A DNA stretch of 64,000 nucleotides from Lentzea sp. NEAU-D7 (GCF_026242055.1 NZ_JAPJDL010000003.1:552477-616476); one strand, 5' to 3'. Counted from the first letter of the stretch, positions 24,341-33,050 are shown. The notes: generated by a model not told the origin, from the sequence alone. Numbers and translations are program-made.

Positions 24341-24967
24341 ATGAAGAACTCACTCAAGGCCGCATTCGTCACCGCAATCGCCGTCGCTGGAATCGCCGCG
24401 TGCACTTCGGTGCCGAAGCAGAACTCCGCACCTGTCACTTCCGAAATCGTCACGCCGACGACCGGCACGTCCACGCCGTCGGTCGCGACGCCGCCCGTCC
24501 AGGTGGTCACGGAGGTCGTCACCGCGACGGTGACCGCTCCACCGCGGGCCATCGCGAAGGTGGACAACCGGCTCGGCTACGGCGGTCTCAAGCTGGGCAT
24601 GTCGCTGGAGGAGGCGCGTGCCGCCGGCCTGACCGACCTGACCTGGGACGAGGCTTCCGGCCACGACCCCGGCTGCGTCGCGGACAAGACGGTCGCGATC
24701 TCCAAGGCGAACGGCGTCGAGCGCATCACGCTGCCCGCGGACGCCAGGACGTCCCAGGGGATCGGCGTTGGCTCGACCTTCGGCGAGGCGCGGCGGGCCT
24801 TCCCGAGCGCCTCCGAGTACCGCTCCGGCTGGTCGGCCAAGGTCGCCGACAACGCCTACTACGCCTTCATCGGCAGCTTCGACCTGGCCCGGTTCGCAGA
24901 GGCGGACAAGATCCAGCGCATCAAGCTCGTCGCGGGAGTCGTCAACTGCTCCATGGCCGATCTCTGA
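24341..24967 (+). CDS. Secreted lipoprotein sharing the sensor domain of its neighbour
   Basis: Product of 208 aa with a lipoprotein signal (MKNSLKAAFVTAIAVAGIAAC, lipobox IAAC), a Thr/Pro/Val-rich linker, and a domain YGGLKLGMSLEEARAAG...RITLPADARTSQGIGVGST that matches, motif by motif, the outer domain of the protein at 23369-24175. ATG start after GGGGGAAACC. Its own terminators on both sides imply separate transcription. Possibly a target or sensor companion of the SigE module; function unknown. Confidence 0.82.
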   Translation: MKNSLKAAFVTAIAVAGIAACTSVPKQNSAPVTSEIVTPTTGTSTPSVATPPVQVVTEVVTATVTAPPRAIAKVDNRLGYGGLKLGMSLEEARAAGLTDLTWDEASGHDPGCVADKTVAISKANGVERITLPADARTSQGIGVGSTFGEARRAFPSASEYRSGWSAKVADNAYYAFIGSFDLARFAEADKIQRIKLVAGVVNCSMADL

Positions 24968-24980
24968 ACCTCGCCGAACC

Positions 24981-25017
24981 GCTGTGCCCGCCCCGCTGGG
25001 GGTGGGGCGGGCACAGC
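24981..25017. terminator. Strong terminator hairpin after the lipoprotein gene
   Basis: Perfect 14-bp stem: GCTGTGCCCGCCCC (24981-24994) and GGGGCGGGCACAGC (25004-25017) around a 9-base loop, 13 bases after the stop. No T-tract. Confidence 0.75.
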
Positions 25018-25141
25018 GCCACGTCCCGGGAAATCCGAAACCGATGGCCCCCGGTGATGTCGAGATCCGCGTTTCGGCTCCGTCCCCGGAGGTGAAAGCG
25101 GCCAGTATGGGTCGCACCAGCACCGAGGGAGAGCACCCGAG

Positions 25142-25549
25142 ATGGCCAAGTACCTGCTGCTCAAGCACTACCGCGGCGCCCCGGCCCCGATCAACGACGT
25201 CCCCATGGACCAGTGGACCCAGGACGAGATCTCGGCGCACATCAAGTACATGAACGACTTCGCGGACAAGCTCAGGGGCACCGGGGAGTTCGTCGACGAG
25301 CGGGCGCTCGCGCAGGAGGGCACCTGGGTCCGCTACGACGGCGAGGGACGGCCGCCGGTCACCGACGGCCCGTTCGCGGAGACGAAGGACCTCATCGCCG
25401 GCTGGATGATCATCGACACCGACAGCTACGAGCGCGCGCTCGAGCTGGCCGCGGAGTTGTCGGCGGCACCCGGCAAGGACGGCAAGCCGATCCACGAGTG
25501 GCTGGAGATCCGCCCGTTCTACGGCCACGCGCCGACGATCACGGAGTGA
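25142..25549 (+). CDS. YCII-related DGPF-motif protein
   Basis: Product of 135 aa of the YciI-like dimeric alpha-beta barrel group with the signature VTDGPFAETKDLIAGWMIIDTDSYERALELA. These proteins are the standard genomic companions of ECF42 sigma factors, and the ECF42 gene starts 3 bases after this stop. Ends EIRPFYGHAP as typical. ATG start with GGGAG upstream. The DGPF protein is thought to work with the sigma factor; its chemistry is unclear. Confidence 0.92.
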   Translation: MAKYLLLKHYRGAPAPINDVPMDQWTQDEISAHIKYMNDFADKLRGTGEFVDERALAQEGTWVRYDGEGRPPVTDGPFAETKDLIAGWMIIDTDSYERALELAAELSAAPGKDGKPIHEWLEIRPFYGHAPTITE

Positions 25550-25552
25550 GAA

Positions 25553-26686
25553 GTGGACGAGGCACTGCTCAGGAGCCTCACGCCGGCCGTGCTGGGCGTC
25601 CTCGTCCGCCGCGGGGCCGACTTCGCGGCGGCCGAGGACGCCGTGCAGGACGCGCTGGTCGAGGCCGTCCGCGTGTGGCCGGAGGATCCACCGCGGGACC
25701 CGAAGGGCTGGCTGGTGACGGTGGCCTGGCGCAGGTTCCTCGACGCCACGAGGGCGGAGACGGCGCGGCGCCGGCGTGAGGACCTCGTCGAGGCGGAACC
25801 CGAGCAGGGGCTCGCGCCGGACACCGACGACACGTTGCAGCTCTACTTCCTGTGCGCTCATCCGTCGCTCACGCCGTCGTCGGCGGTCGCGCTCACGCTC
25901 AGGGCCGTCGGCGGGCTGACCACCCGTCAGATCGCGCAGGCCTACCTCGTGCCGGAGGCCACGATGGCCCAGCGCATCAGCCGGGCCAAGAAGACGGTCA
26001 GCGACGTGCGGTTCGACCAGCCCGGCGACGTCGCGACCGTGCTGCGCGTGCTCTACCTGGTCTTCAACGAGGGCTACTCCGGTGACGTCGACCTGGCCGC
26101 CGAGGCGATCCGGCTCACCCGCCAGCTCGCGGCCGCGATCGACCACCCCGAGGTCGCTGGCCTGCTCGCGCTCATGCTCCTGCACCACGCGCGCCGGGCC
26201 TCCCGGACCACGGCGGGCGGCAGTCTGGTGCCGCTCGCCGAGCAGGACCGCGGCAGGTGGGACACGGCGCTGATCGCCGAGGGCGTCGAGATCCTGCAGG
26301 CGGCGCTCGCGCAGGACCGGCTGGGGGAGTTCCAGGCGCAGGCGGCCATCGCGGCACTGCACGCGGACGCACCCGTGGCCGAGGAGACCGACTGGGTGCA
26401 GATCGTCGAGTGGTACGACGAACTGCTGGCGCTCACGGACAGTCCCGTCGTCCGGCTGAACCGCGCGGTGGCCGTGGGCGAGGCGGACGGACCGCGCGCC
26501 GGGCTGAGAGCGTTGGCGGAACTGGACGACGGGCTTCCCCGTCACTCGGCCGTGGCGGCCTACCTCCACGAGCGCGACGGTGACCGGCAAACGGCCGCGA
26601 GGCTCTACGCCGAGGCAGCCGGGAAAGCGTCGAACCTCGCCGAGCGGGAATTCCTGACCCGGCAGGCCGCCCGGCTCAACAACTGA
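25553..26686 (+). CDS. ECF42-type sigma factor with C-terminal TPR-like extension
   Basis: Product of 377 aa: sigma region 2 (LVRRGADFAAAEDAVQDALVEAVRVWPEDPPRDPKGWL), region 4 (SAVALTLRAVGGLTTRQIAQAYLVPEATMAQRISRAKKTV) and a long C-terminal domain of about 200 residues (VLYLVFNEGYSG...LNRAVAVGEADGPRAGLRAL...TARLYAEAAGKASNLAEREFLTRQA). The size, extension and DGPF neighbour identify the ECF42 group, which lacks a classical anti-sigma factor. A T-rich terminator follows. Confidence 0.93.
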   Translation: MDEALLRSLTPAVLGVLVRRGADFAAAEDAVQDALVEAVRVWPEDPPRDPKGWLVTVAWRRFLDATRAETARRRREDLVEAEPEQGLAPDTDDTLQLYFLCAHPSLTPSSAVALTLRAVGGLTTRQIAQAYLVPEATMAQRISRAKKTVSDVRFDQPGDVATVLRVLYLVFNEGYSGDVDLAAEAIRLTRQLAAAIDHPEVAGLLALMLLHHARRASRTTAGGSLVPLAEQDRGRWDTALIAEGVEILQAALAQDRLGEFQAQAAIAALHADAPVAEETDWVQIVEWYDELLALTDSPVVRLNRAVAVGEADGPRAGLRALAELDDGLPRHSAVAAYLHERDGDRQTAARLYAEAAGKASNLAEREFLTRQAARLNN

Positions 26687-26724
26687 AAGGACCGCCCGCC
26701 CCGGACGGGGTGGGCGGTCCTTTT
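26686..26724 (+). terminator. Intrinsic terminator after the ECF42 gene
   Basis: AAAGGACCGCCC pairs with GGGCGGTCCTTT, with a further GCCCC/GGGGT step inside, followed by T residues (TTTTG). It begins at the last base of the stop codon. The ferritin gene ends just beyond on the other strand, so it may serve both. Confidence 0.88.
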
Positions 26725-26757
26725 GTGATCAGGCACTCAATCGTGCGAAGAAAAAGC

Positions 26758-27318
26758 TCAGATCGTTCCCCCGGCGGCGGTCGGAGCGCTGGAGTCGCCA
26801 CCCTCGTCACCGACGCTCTCGCGGGTGAGGAACGTCTCCACGTAGAACATGTTGCCGTCCGCGCGGTCCATGATCGTGAGCAGCGTCTTCATCGAGGAGA
26901 CCTCCTCGACCTGCTCCTTCAGGAACCACTGCATGAACTGCTCGCCGATGTAGTCGCTCTCCTCGCGGGCGGCCTTCGCGAGCGCGATGATCTGGTCGGT
27001 GACCTGCTGCTCCTGGCTCAGGGCCAGGGCGACGAGCTCACGCGGGGACTTGAAGTCGTTGATCGGCGTCTCGACGCCGGGAATGGCGACCGCGATGTCG
27101 TTGTCCATCAGGAACTTCACGATCATCATGGCGTGGTTGCGCTCTTCGAGGGCCTGCTTGTAGAAGTGCGACGCGAGGCGCGGCAGGTCCTCGTTGTCGA
27201 ACCACACGGCGAGCGCGATGTACTGCTGCGAAGCGGAGAACTCGTTGCCGATCTGAGCGCGCAGCAGCTCGTGGAAGTTCGACTTTCCGGACAGGATCTT
27301 CTTCACGTTCGAGGCCAT
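26758..27318 (-). CDS. Ferritin (BfrB-like)
   Basis: Product of 186 aa, a four-helix ferritin without heme-binding features. Ferroxidase ligands visible: Glu26 (IGNEFSASQQY), Glu59 and His62 (EERNHAMMIVKFL), with Glu spacing as in mycobacterial BfrB, and later E residues (SQEQQVTDQI; KEQVEEVSSM). It stores iron in the cytosol. ATG 27318 lacks a ribosome site. The upstream region holds a DtxR/IdeR-like box and a long inverted repeat, so iron control is likely. Confidence 0.93.
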   Translation of the reverse strand: MASNVKKILSGKSNFHELLRAQIGNEFSASQQYIALAVWFDNEDLPRLASHFYKQALEERNHAMMIVKFLMDNDIAVAIPGVETPINDFKSPRELVALALSQEQQVTDQIIALAKAAREESDYIGEQFMQWFLKEQVEEVSSMKTLLTIMDRADGNMFYVETFLTRESVGDEGGDSSAPTAAGGTI

Positions 27319-27366
27319 GAGGAGTACGTTAACCCAAAACGCGGTGATTTGCATTCGAGGAAAAGC

Positions 27367-27403
27367 TAACCTTTGTTTGGAGAGGTAATCCAAACAAAGG
27401 TTA
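27367..27403. promoter_or_regulatory. Long inverted repeat upstream of ferritin / downstream of arginine deiminase
   Basis: TAACCTTTGTTTGG (27367-27380) is repeated perfectly inverted at 27390-27403 with a 9-base gap. Read on the minus strand it is followed by GCTTTTCC, so it could terminate arginine deiminase transcription; it also lies in the ferritin promoter region and merges with the iron box at 27396-27414. Confidence 0.7.
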
Positions 27404-27414
27404 GGCATTCCTAA
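27396..27414. promoter_or_regulatory. DtxR/IdeR-like iron box upstream of ferritin
   Basis: AAAGGTTAGGCATTCCTAA matches the iron-box consensus TTAGGTTAGGCTAACCTAA at 14 of 19 positions by eye. A weaker box-like stretch lies near 27356-27374. In mycobacteria IdeR activates ferritin from multiple upstream boxes, which this arrangement resembles. Confidence 0.65.
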
Positions 27415-27418
27415 CGAT

Positions 27419-28660
27419 CTACACCAATGGCGCGCGGTCGATCGGGCACGACATGCAGCGGGGGCCGCCGCGGCCGGAGCCCAGTTCCGAACCGGCGATC
27501 CGCAGCACCTCGACGCCCGCGTCCTCCAGGCGCGCGTTCGTCTCGACGTTGCGCTCGTACGCCACGACGAGACCGGGAGCCACCGCGAGGGTGTTGTTGC
27601 CGTCGTCCCACTGCTCGCGCTCGGCGGTCACGACGTCGAGGCCGGTGTCGATCACCCGCAGCCGTTCGATGCCCATCGCCTCGGCCGCCGCCTCCAGGAA
27701 CGGCACCGGGCCGTCCACCCGCACGCCGCCGTCGCCGTCGGACCGCAGCGGGTAGGCGGTCAGCGCGTCGCTGATCGCCGGGTACATCACCACGGCGTCG
27801 CGGTCGACCATCGTGCAGACGGTGTCGAGGTGCATCGTGGCGCGCTCCTGCGCGATCGGCACCGCCAGCACCGTGTGCGCGAGGCCGTCCGCGAGAGCGG
27901 AGCGGGCGAACGACTCCGCGCCCGCCGGGGTGGTGCGCTCGCCGACGCCGATGGCGATCACGCCGGGCGCGAGCAGCAGCACGTCGCCGCCCTCCAGCGG
28001 TGCCGAGTGCGCGCCGTACGCACGGCCCGTGCGGCGGAACCGCGGGTGGTAGGCGTAGATCAGGTCGGTCAGCGTCGTCTCGCGGTCACGCGCGGGCAGT
28101 GCGAGCGACGTGATGGCCACCCGGTCGCCGACCCACACCGACGAGTCGCGGGTGAAGAGCAGGTTCGGCAGCGGGTCGACGGCGAAGTCGATCGGCAGGT
28201 GCATCTTGCGCACCAGCGACGCGCCCTCGGCGGCCGGCAGTTCCTCGAACGTCATGCCCGTCATCAGCACCTGTGCGAGCGTCGGCGCGTCGAGCGACGT
28301 GAGGTGGCTGCGCAGCGCGTCGGCCAGGTCGATGCCGAGGCGGCGCTCGTTGACGGCGCTGTGGATGCCCGCGATGCGCGCGCGGTTGTCCTCCAGCGCC
28401 TGCACCAGCACGTCGGCCAGCAGCAGGACCTCGACCCCCTTGGAGGTCAGCGTCGCGGCGAACGCGTCGTGCTCCTCCTGGGCCCTGCCGACCCACGGCA
28501 CGCCGTCGAACAGCAGCTGGTCGTTGTTGCGCGGGGTGAGCCTTTTGAGCTCGTTGCCCGGCCGGTGCAGCAGCACCGTGCGCAGCGGGCCTACCTCGCT
28601 GTCCACACGGGGTGCGGCGTCCGGAAGTGCTTCGGTCTCAGCGATCGTGTGCGCAGTCAC
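27419..28660 (-). CDS. arcA: Arginine deiminase
   Basis: Product of 413 aa converting arginine to citrulline and ammonia. Motifs: [63 protein letters not shown], and the C-terminal catalytic Cys402 in RCMSCPI. Length matches the family. No ornithine carbamoyltransferase or carbamate kinase is adjacent, so a full arc operon is missing here. GTG start at 28660; a 19-bp palindrome lies 66 bases upstream. Confidence 0.95.
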   Translation of the reverse strand: MTAHTIAETEALPDAAPRVDSEVGPLRTVLLHRPGNELKRLTPRNNDQLLFDGVPWVGRAQEEHDAFAATLTSKGVEVLLLADVLVQALEDNRARIAGIHSAVNERRLGIDLADALRSHLTSLDAPTLAQVLMTGMTFEELPAAEGASLVRKMHLPIDFAVDPLPNLLFTRDSSVWVGDRVAITSLALPARDRETTLTDLIYAYHPRFRRTGRAYGAHSAPLEGGDVLLLAPGVIAIGVGERTTPAGAESFARSALADGLAHTVLAVPIAQERATMHLDTVCTMVDRDAVVMYPAISDALTAYPLRSDGDGGVRVDGPVPFLEAAAEAMGIERLRVIDTGLDVVTAEREQWDDGNNTLAVAPGLVVAYERNVETNARLEDAGVEVLRIAGSELGSGRGGPRCMSCPIDRAPLV

Positions 28661-28725
28661 CGATCGAGCGTAACCCTGAACAGCACAAATCGCCGCTCCT
28701 GGGCCTCAAAATGCAACGAATGGGG

Positions 28726-28744
28726 TGTGAACTCAAATTTCACA
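28726..28744. promoter_or_regulatory. Candidate operator upstream of arginine deiminase
   Basis: Perfect inverted repeat TGTGAA-N7-TTCACA in an AT-rich stretch between the CPBP gene and arcA. It resembles CRP/FNR or ArgR half-sites, but the spacing fits neither exactly. Confidence 0.4.
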
Positions 28745-28753
28745 GTGCAATCG

Positions 28754-29515
28754 TTAGGGCAACCAGCTGACTTTGCCGCGCAACATTGTGTAGCCCACGA
28801 ACGCGACCACGTCGAGGATGGTGTGGGCGATGACCAGCGGCCACAGCCGCTTGGTCCGCTGCCAGTAGAGGCCGAAGACCAGCCCCATGACCAGGTTGCC
28901 GACGAACCCGCCGAAGCCCTGGTAGAGGTGGTACGAGCCGCGCAGCACGGCCGCCGCGAACAGTGCCGTGTACTGCCGCCAGCCGAGCTGCTGCAGCCGC
29001 GTGATCAGGTACCCGACGACGAGCACCTCCTCCGCCCACGCGTTGCCGGCGGCGGCGAGGACCAGCGCCAGGCTCATCCACCACTGGTTGTCCAGAGTGG
29101 ACGGCTGGACGGCGAGGTTCAGCCCGAGCGCCCAGGCGGCGAAGTAGAACGCCAGCCCGGGGATTCCGATGATCGCGGCCAGCCCCAGGGCACCCAGCGA
29201 GTCCGCGAGCTTGCGGGTGCCGTCGAGCCCGATGACGCGCAGCTTGATCCCCGTGCGCCACAACAGGTACAGCCCGATGCCGCCCCACGCCGCGAGCTGC
29301 AGCACGCCCAGCAGCTGCGCCACGAGGTCCAGCAGGTCGGCGCGCGCCTGCGGGACGTTGATCGCGACGGACTGCTTGTTGAGCGGTGTCGGCTGCAGCA
29401 GGCTGTCGATCAGCCGCACGAGGCTGCGCAGGCCGGACAGCCCGAGCGTCATGCTGAAGACGATCAGCAGTTCGAGCTGGTAACCGCGCTTCTCGTCGGC
29501 GGGGATCAAGGTCAC
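28754..29515 (-). CDS. CPBP family intramembrane metalloprotease
   Basis: Product of 253 aa with six or more membrane helices and the CPBP/Abi motifs: NAWAEEVLVVGYLITRL (EExxxR-like), RGSYHLYQGFGGFVGNLVMGLVFG and LVIAHTILDVVAF. These proteases cleave within membranes. It starts 10 bases after the DUF2470 stop, so the two probably form an operon under the iron box at 30305-30323. Substrate unknown. Confidence 0.88.
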   Translation of the reverse strand: MTLIPADEKRGYQLELLIVFSMTLGLSGLRSLVRLIDSLLQPTPLNKQSVAINVPQARADLLDLVAQLLGVLQLAAWGGIGLYLLWRTGIKLRVIGLDGTRKLADSLGALGLAAIIGIPGLAFYFAAWALGLNLAVQPSTLDNQWWMSLALVLAAAGNAWAEEVLVVGYLITRLQQLGWRQYTALFAAAVLRGSYHLYQGFGGFVGNLVMGLVFGLYWQRTKRLWPLVIAHTILDVVAFVGYTMLRGKVSWLP

Positions 29516-29525
29516 CAGCCAGACG

Positions 29526-30290
29526 CTACCTCTGGGACAGGAACGGGCAGCCCATCAACCGCCGCAGCTCCACGGCGAGTTCCTGAGGAGTGCTGACCGG
29601 CTTGGAGAACGCGATCCGCACGTCGTGGTCCTCGCACTCCGCCTCGACCCGCAGCCTCAGCCCGAACCGGTCGAGGCCGAGTGGCCGCACGGTGCCGGCG
29701 CGCAGCTCCTCCGGCAGGTGGCGGGCGAGCTGGCCGACGACGTCGCGGTGTGCGGCCTCCAGGTGCCGCAGCCAGTGGTCCTCGTTGCGGCAGAACGGGT
29801 CCGGCGTCGCGCTCGCGAACTGCTCCGGCCTGATCGAGGAGGTGCCCTCGGCGTCCGCGATCACCATCGACGCGGGTGTGAGCCTGAGCACCGAGGCGCC
29901 GTGGCCCGCGTCGAGCAGCCGGTGGTCCGGCCGCACGTCGGCGATGGCGAGGATCTCCTCGCGCGCCTCCTGCCCGTCCAGCGCGGAGACCCAGCCGGTC
30001 AGCCACAGCAGGCCGCGCACGGGTTCGCGCAGCTGCACGGGTGCCTGGTCGGCGATCTCCAGCATCGCCGTCACCTCGGTCCGCGGAGCCTGCCACAGCT
30101 GCCCGACCAGCGGGTGCTCGTCGGCGAGCAAGAGGATCGTGGTCCCGCACGGGTGCACGTGGTGGAACAACGGGCTCGTGCGCGAACCGGACTGAGGAAG
30201 CAGTGCGGCGGAACCGTGGCGAGCCGCGATCGTGCGTGCGCGCTCTGCGGCGTGCGGCGCCGGCGGGCGCTTGATCTGGGTGTCGGTCAC
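29526..30290 (-). CDS. DUF2470 domain protein (HugZ-related)
   Basis: Product of 254 aa. The C-terminal part (EEDHWLRHLEAAHRDVVGQLARHL...VRPLGLDRFGLRLRVEAECEDHDVRIAFSKPVSTPQELAVELRRLM) is a DUF2470 domain, and the N-terminal half is FMN-barrel-like (SPLFHHVHPCGTTILLLADEHPLVGQL). Relatives take part in heme use. The GTG at 30290 has GAGGAGG upstream, and a strong DtxR/IdeR-like box lies 15 bases further up. Probably induced by iron starvation; heme-related role is inference. Confidence 0.82.
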   Translation of the reverse strand: MTDTQIKRPPAPHAAERARTIAARHGSAALLPQSGSRTSPLFHHVHPCGTTILLLADEHPLVGQLWQAPRTEVTAMLEIADQAPVQLREPVRGLLWLTGWVSALDGQEAREEILAIADVRPDHRLLDAGHGASVLRLTPASMVIADAEGTSSIRPEQFASATPDPFCRNEDHWLRHLEAAHRDVVGQLARHLPEELRAGTVRPLGLDRFGLRLRVEAECEDHDVRIAFSKPVSTPQELAVELRRLMGCPFLSQR

Positions 30291-30304
30291 CGCTGCACCT
30301 CCTC

Positions 30305-30323
30305 GAAGGTTAGGCAAGCCTAA
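30305..30323. promoter_or_regulatory. DtxR/IdeR-like iron box upstream of the DUF2470 gene
   Basis: GAAGGTTAGGCAAGCCTAA matches TTAGGTTAGGCTAACCTAA at 15 of 19 positions by eye. It lies directly before the ribosome site of the minus-strand DUF2470-CPBP pair, so binding should block transcription when iron is plentiful. Confidence 0.75.
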
Positions 30324-30368
30324 CTTAGCTTTGCTCATCATGGGAAGCACCACCTGTACCTTGGACGC

Positions 30369-30833
30369 GTGGTCGTGCCCAACAAGCCGTCCACCGAGGT
30401 GACGGCGCTCGACGATCGGTGGACCCGGCACTGCGTGGACCGGGCGAGCCGTCGTGCCCTGGTGTGGACGGTGCTCGCGGGCGCGGCCTTCGCGCTCCAG
30501 TTCTTGCTGGTACTGGTGTGGTCTTGGTCCTCACCGGTGGCGCTGGTGCTGCTCTTCTTCGCCGCGGCCGTCCTCTGGTGGGTGACACGTAAGCGTCCGG
30601 TGCGTTTACCGGAAGGCGAACCGTGGCATTTCGCCCATGTGAAGTGGGAAGGAGGGCGTCTGGTCGTGTTGTCGTCGCCGCCTCTGTTGCTGACCTTGAG
30701 CGTCGGTCCTCTCCTTCGCGGACGGATCGCACGTCACCGGCGTGTGTGGTTCGTGCCACCGGATTCCGCCGGGAACACCTTCGTCACGTTCCGAGGAGTA
30801 CCGCGGTTGATCCCGGCGCGTGTGCAGAGATGA
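30369..30833 (+). CDS. Membrane protein of unknown function, tandem paralogue 1
   Basis: Product of 154 aa: N-terminal WTRHCVDRASRRALVWTV, two close membrane helices (LAGAAFALQFLLVLVWSW and PVALVLLFFAAAVLWWV), then a soluble domain rich in beta-type residues (WEGGRLVVLSSPPLLLTLSVGPL). GTG start. The stop overlaps the ATG of the next gene (ATGA). The next product has the same layout, so they look like diverged duplicates. Family not recognised. Confidence 0.7.
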   Translation: MVVPNKPSTEVTALDDRWTRHCVDRASRRALVWTVLAGAAFALQFLLVLVWSWSSPVALVLLFFAAAVLWWVTRKRPVRLPEGEPWHFAHVKWEGGRLVVLSSPPLLLTLSVGPLLRGRIARHRRVWFVPPDSAGNTFVTFRGVPRLIPARVQR

Positions 30834-31282
30834 TCATCGAGAACTGGAGCGACACCTGCCTGGCGCGAGCGGACCGCCGCGCCGTCGGCCACATCTTCCT
30901 CGCGCTCGCCGCGCTCGGCGTCGTGCTCTTCATCGGCTGGATCTGGCTCGTCGTGCTGTCCGTGCCCGTGGTGCTCGAGCTCGCCGCGCCGGGGCTGCGG
31001 CACTTCCTCACCCGCCGCGGCACCCTCGAGCTGATCGAGCGGTTCCCGTGGCGTCCGGTGTCGGTGAGCTTCGTGCCCGGCCGGCGCATCGGGCGGCAGG
31101 CGTACCTGCGCGTCGAGGACTCGGAGAAGGACCTGCGGCTGCCCGAGCTCCCCGAACGGGCCCGGATCCTCGTGCGGCACACCGGGCGGATGTGGATCGC
31201 CGGTCCGGACGAGCGCGGGCGCGTGGTCGCGATGACGCGCGGGCTCGCGTTCCTCACCCGCGGCCGGGTGATCGACCGCTAA
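30830..31282 (+). CDS. Membrane protein of unknown function, tandem paralogue 2
   Basis: Product of 150 aa: MIIENWSDTCLARADRRAVGHI mirrors the start of its neighbour, followed by two helices (FLALAALGVVLFIGWIWLVVLSVPVVLELA) and a soluble domain (RPVSVSFVPGRRIGRQAYLRVEDSEKDLRLPELPERARILVRHTGRMWIAG). ATG start coupled to the upstream stop. Its 3' end overlaps the convergent vWA gene by 4 bases. Confidence 0.7.
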   Translation: MIIENWSDTCLARADRRAVGHIFLALAALGVVLFIGWIWLVVLSVPVVLELAAPGLRHFLTRRGTLELIERFPWRPVSVSFVPGRRIGRQAYLRVEDSEKDLRLPELPERARILVRHTGRMWIAGPDERGRVVAMTRGLAFLTRGRVIDR

Positions 31283-32421
31283 CGGCCCGTCGCGATGCCT
31301 TCGGCCTCGGCCCACTGCGTGAGGTCGTCCTTGCGCAGCGCGGCCGCCAGCAGTTCGGGGAACTTGTCCGGCGTGCAGGCGAACGCGGGCGCGCCCAGCG
31401 CGTGCAGCTTCGCGGCCAGTTCGTGGTCGTAGGCGGGCGTGCCGGAGTCGCTGAGCGCCAACAGGTTCACGACCGTGACGCCGCTCGCGACCAGCTCGCG
31501 GACCCGGCGCTGCAGCTCGGTCTCCGAACCGCCCTCGTAGAGGTCGCTGATGATCACGATCACCGTGTCGGTCGGCCTGCGGACCTGCGTCTGCGCGTAG
31601 GCGACCGCGCGGTTGATGTCCGTGCCGCCGCCGAGCTGGGCGCTGAACAGCAGGTCCACCGGGTCGCTGAGCTGGTCGGTGAGATCGGCGACCTCGGTGT
31701 CGAACACGACGAGCCTCGTCGAGATCGACCGGATGCTCGCGAGCGCCGAGCCCAGCACCGCCGCGTGCACCAGTGACTCCGCCATCGAGCCCGACTGGTC
31801 GACCAGCAGGACCACGTCCCGCATCGCCGCGGTCCGGCTGCGCCTGCGGTGCCCGATCAGGTCCTCGACGATCACGGTCTTGTGCTGCGGCTGGTAGTTC
31901 CTGAGGTTCGCCTTGATCGTCGTCGCCCAGTCGACGTCCTGCAGCTGCGGCCTCCTGGTGCGCCGCGACCTGTCGACCGCGCCGCGGACGGCCTCGACCA
32001 GCCGGTCCGTCAGCCGCTTCTCGATGTCCTCGACCACCTTCCGCACCACGGCCTTCGCGGTGTCGCGGGTGCGGGCGGGGATGGCGCGGGAGAGCTGCAG
32101 CAGGGTGCTGACGAGGTTCACGTCCGGCTCGACCGACTGCAGCAGCTCGGGTTCGAGCAGCAGCTGCTTGAGGCCCAGCTTCTCGACCGCGTCCCGCTGC
32201 ATCACCTGCACGACGGAGGTGGGGAAGTACTTGCGGACGTCGCCGAGCCAGCGGTGCAGCTGCGGGGAACTGGCGCCGAGGCCGGCACCGCGATCACCGC
32301 CGCCGCCGTACAGACCCGTGAGCGCGCCATCGCGCCGTTGGTCGTCCTCGCCGAGTTCGGACACGTCTTCCGCGCTCGGTCCGAGGAGCAACCGCCAGCG
32401 CCGTAGCCGCTCTTCGGTCAT
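31279..32421 (-). CDS. vWA (CoxE-like) domain protein, displaced partner of the SWIM/MoxR system
   Basis: Product of 380 aa: a helical N-terminal half (MTEERLRRWRLLLG...RWLGDVRKYFPTSVVQVMQRDAVEKL) and a C-terminal von Willebrand A domain with a metal site DQSGS near residue 207, GGGTDINRAV and IVIISDLYEGG. This is the type of vWA protein that accompanies SWIM, MoxR and DUF5682 proteins (compare E. coli YehP). Here it is the last gene of the homogentisate operon, overlapping the IclR stop by 4 bases, while its presumed partners start at 36361 on the other strand. Confidence 0.88.
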   Translation of the reverse strand: MTEERLRRWRLLLGPSAEDVSELGEDDQRRDGALTGLYGGGGDRGAGLGASSPQLHRWLGDVRKYFPTSVVQVMQRDAVEKLGLKQLLLEPELLQSVEPDVNLVSTLLQLSRAIPARTRDTAKAVVRKVVEDIEKRLTDRLVEAVRGAVDRSRRTRRPQLQDVDWATTIKANLRNYQPQHKTVIVEDLIGHRRRSRTAAMRDVVLLVDQSGSMAESLVHAAVLGSALASIRSISTRLVVFDTEVADLTDQLSDPVDLLFSAQLGGGTDINRAVAYAQTQVRRPTDTVIVIISDLYEGGSETELQRRVRELVASGVTVVNLLALSDSGTPAYDHELAAKLHALGAPAFACTPDKFPELLAAALRKDDLTQWAEAEGIATGR

Positions 32422-33049
32422 TTGAGCGCAGCCGCCACTTCTTCGGCCGCACGCACGACGTGAGGGCCTACGACGTTCGCATCGAGCTTCTCCAGCGCCA
32501 CGACGCCGACGGACGCCCTGAGGCCGGGCACGCCGCGCACAGGCGCCGCGACGCCGTACGCGTTCGGCTGCAGCTCACCGGCCGAGACCACCCACGGCTC
32601 ACCGGGGTGCGAGATGGCCTTGCCGGCCGCCCCGCGGTGCACCGGGTGGCGGGAACCCACCCGGTACGCCACGTGGAAAGCGGTCCACGACGGTTCGACG
32701 ACGGCGACGGCCTGTGCCTCGGTGCCGTCCGCGACCGTGAGGTGCGCGGTGGCGCCGACCTTCTCGGCGAGCTCGCGCAACGCCGGGTTGGCCGCCATGC
32801 GCAGCTGGGGGAGGACGTTGGAGGCGAGGCGCAGCACGCCCAGGCCGAGCCTGACCTTCGAGCCCTCCCGGCGCACGAGACCGCGCGCCTGCAGGGGCAC
32901 GAGAAGCCGGTACACGGCCGCTCTGGACGCGCCGATGGCGTTGGCGAGCTCCGAGATCGACGGCGCCTCGGACTCCGCCTCAGCGACCGCCTGGAGCAGC
33001 GCCAGACCCCTTTCCAGGGTCAGCGAGCTCTCCTTCGTCGCTCCGACCA

Positions 33050-33050
<1 letters not shown>
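32418..33050 (-). CDS. IclR-family transcriptional regulator
   Basis: Product of 210 aa: winged HTH (LERGLALLQAVAEAESEAPSISELANAIGASRAAVYRLLVPLQARGLVRREG) and IclR effector domain (LTVADGTEAQAVAVVEPSW...VGSRHPVHRGAAGKAI...GVAAPVRGVPGLRASVGVVAL). It is encoded with fumarylacetoacetase, so it probably controls homogentisate breakdown, likely sensing a pathway acid. ATG 33050 has GGAG six bases upstream; the adjacent GTG 33053 overlaps the upstream stop and is an alternative. Confidence 0.9.

Noticed and set aside
27419..28660. A complete arginine deiminase (arc) operon
   Set aside because: Only arcA is present; neighbours are ferritin and a CPBP protease.
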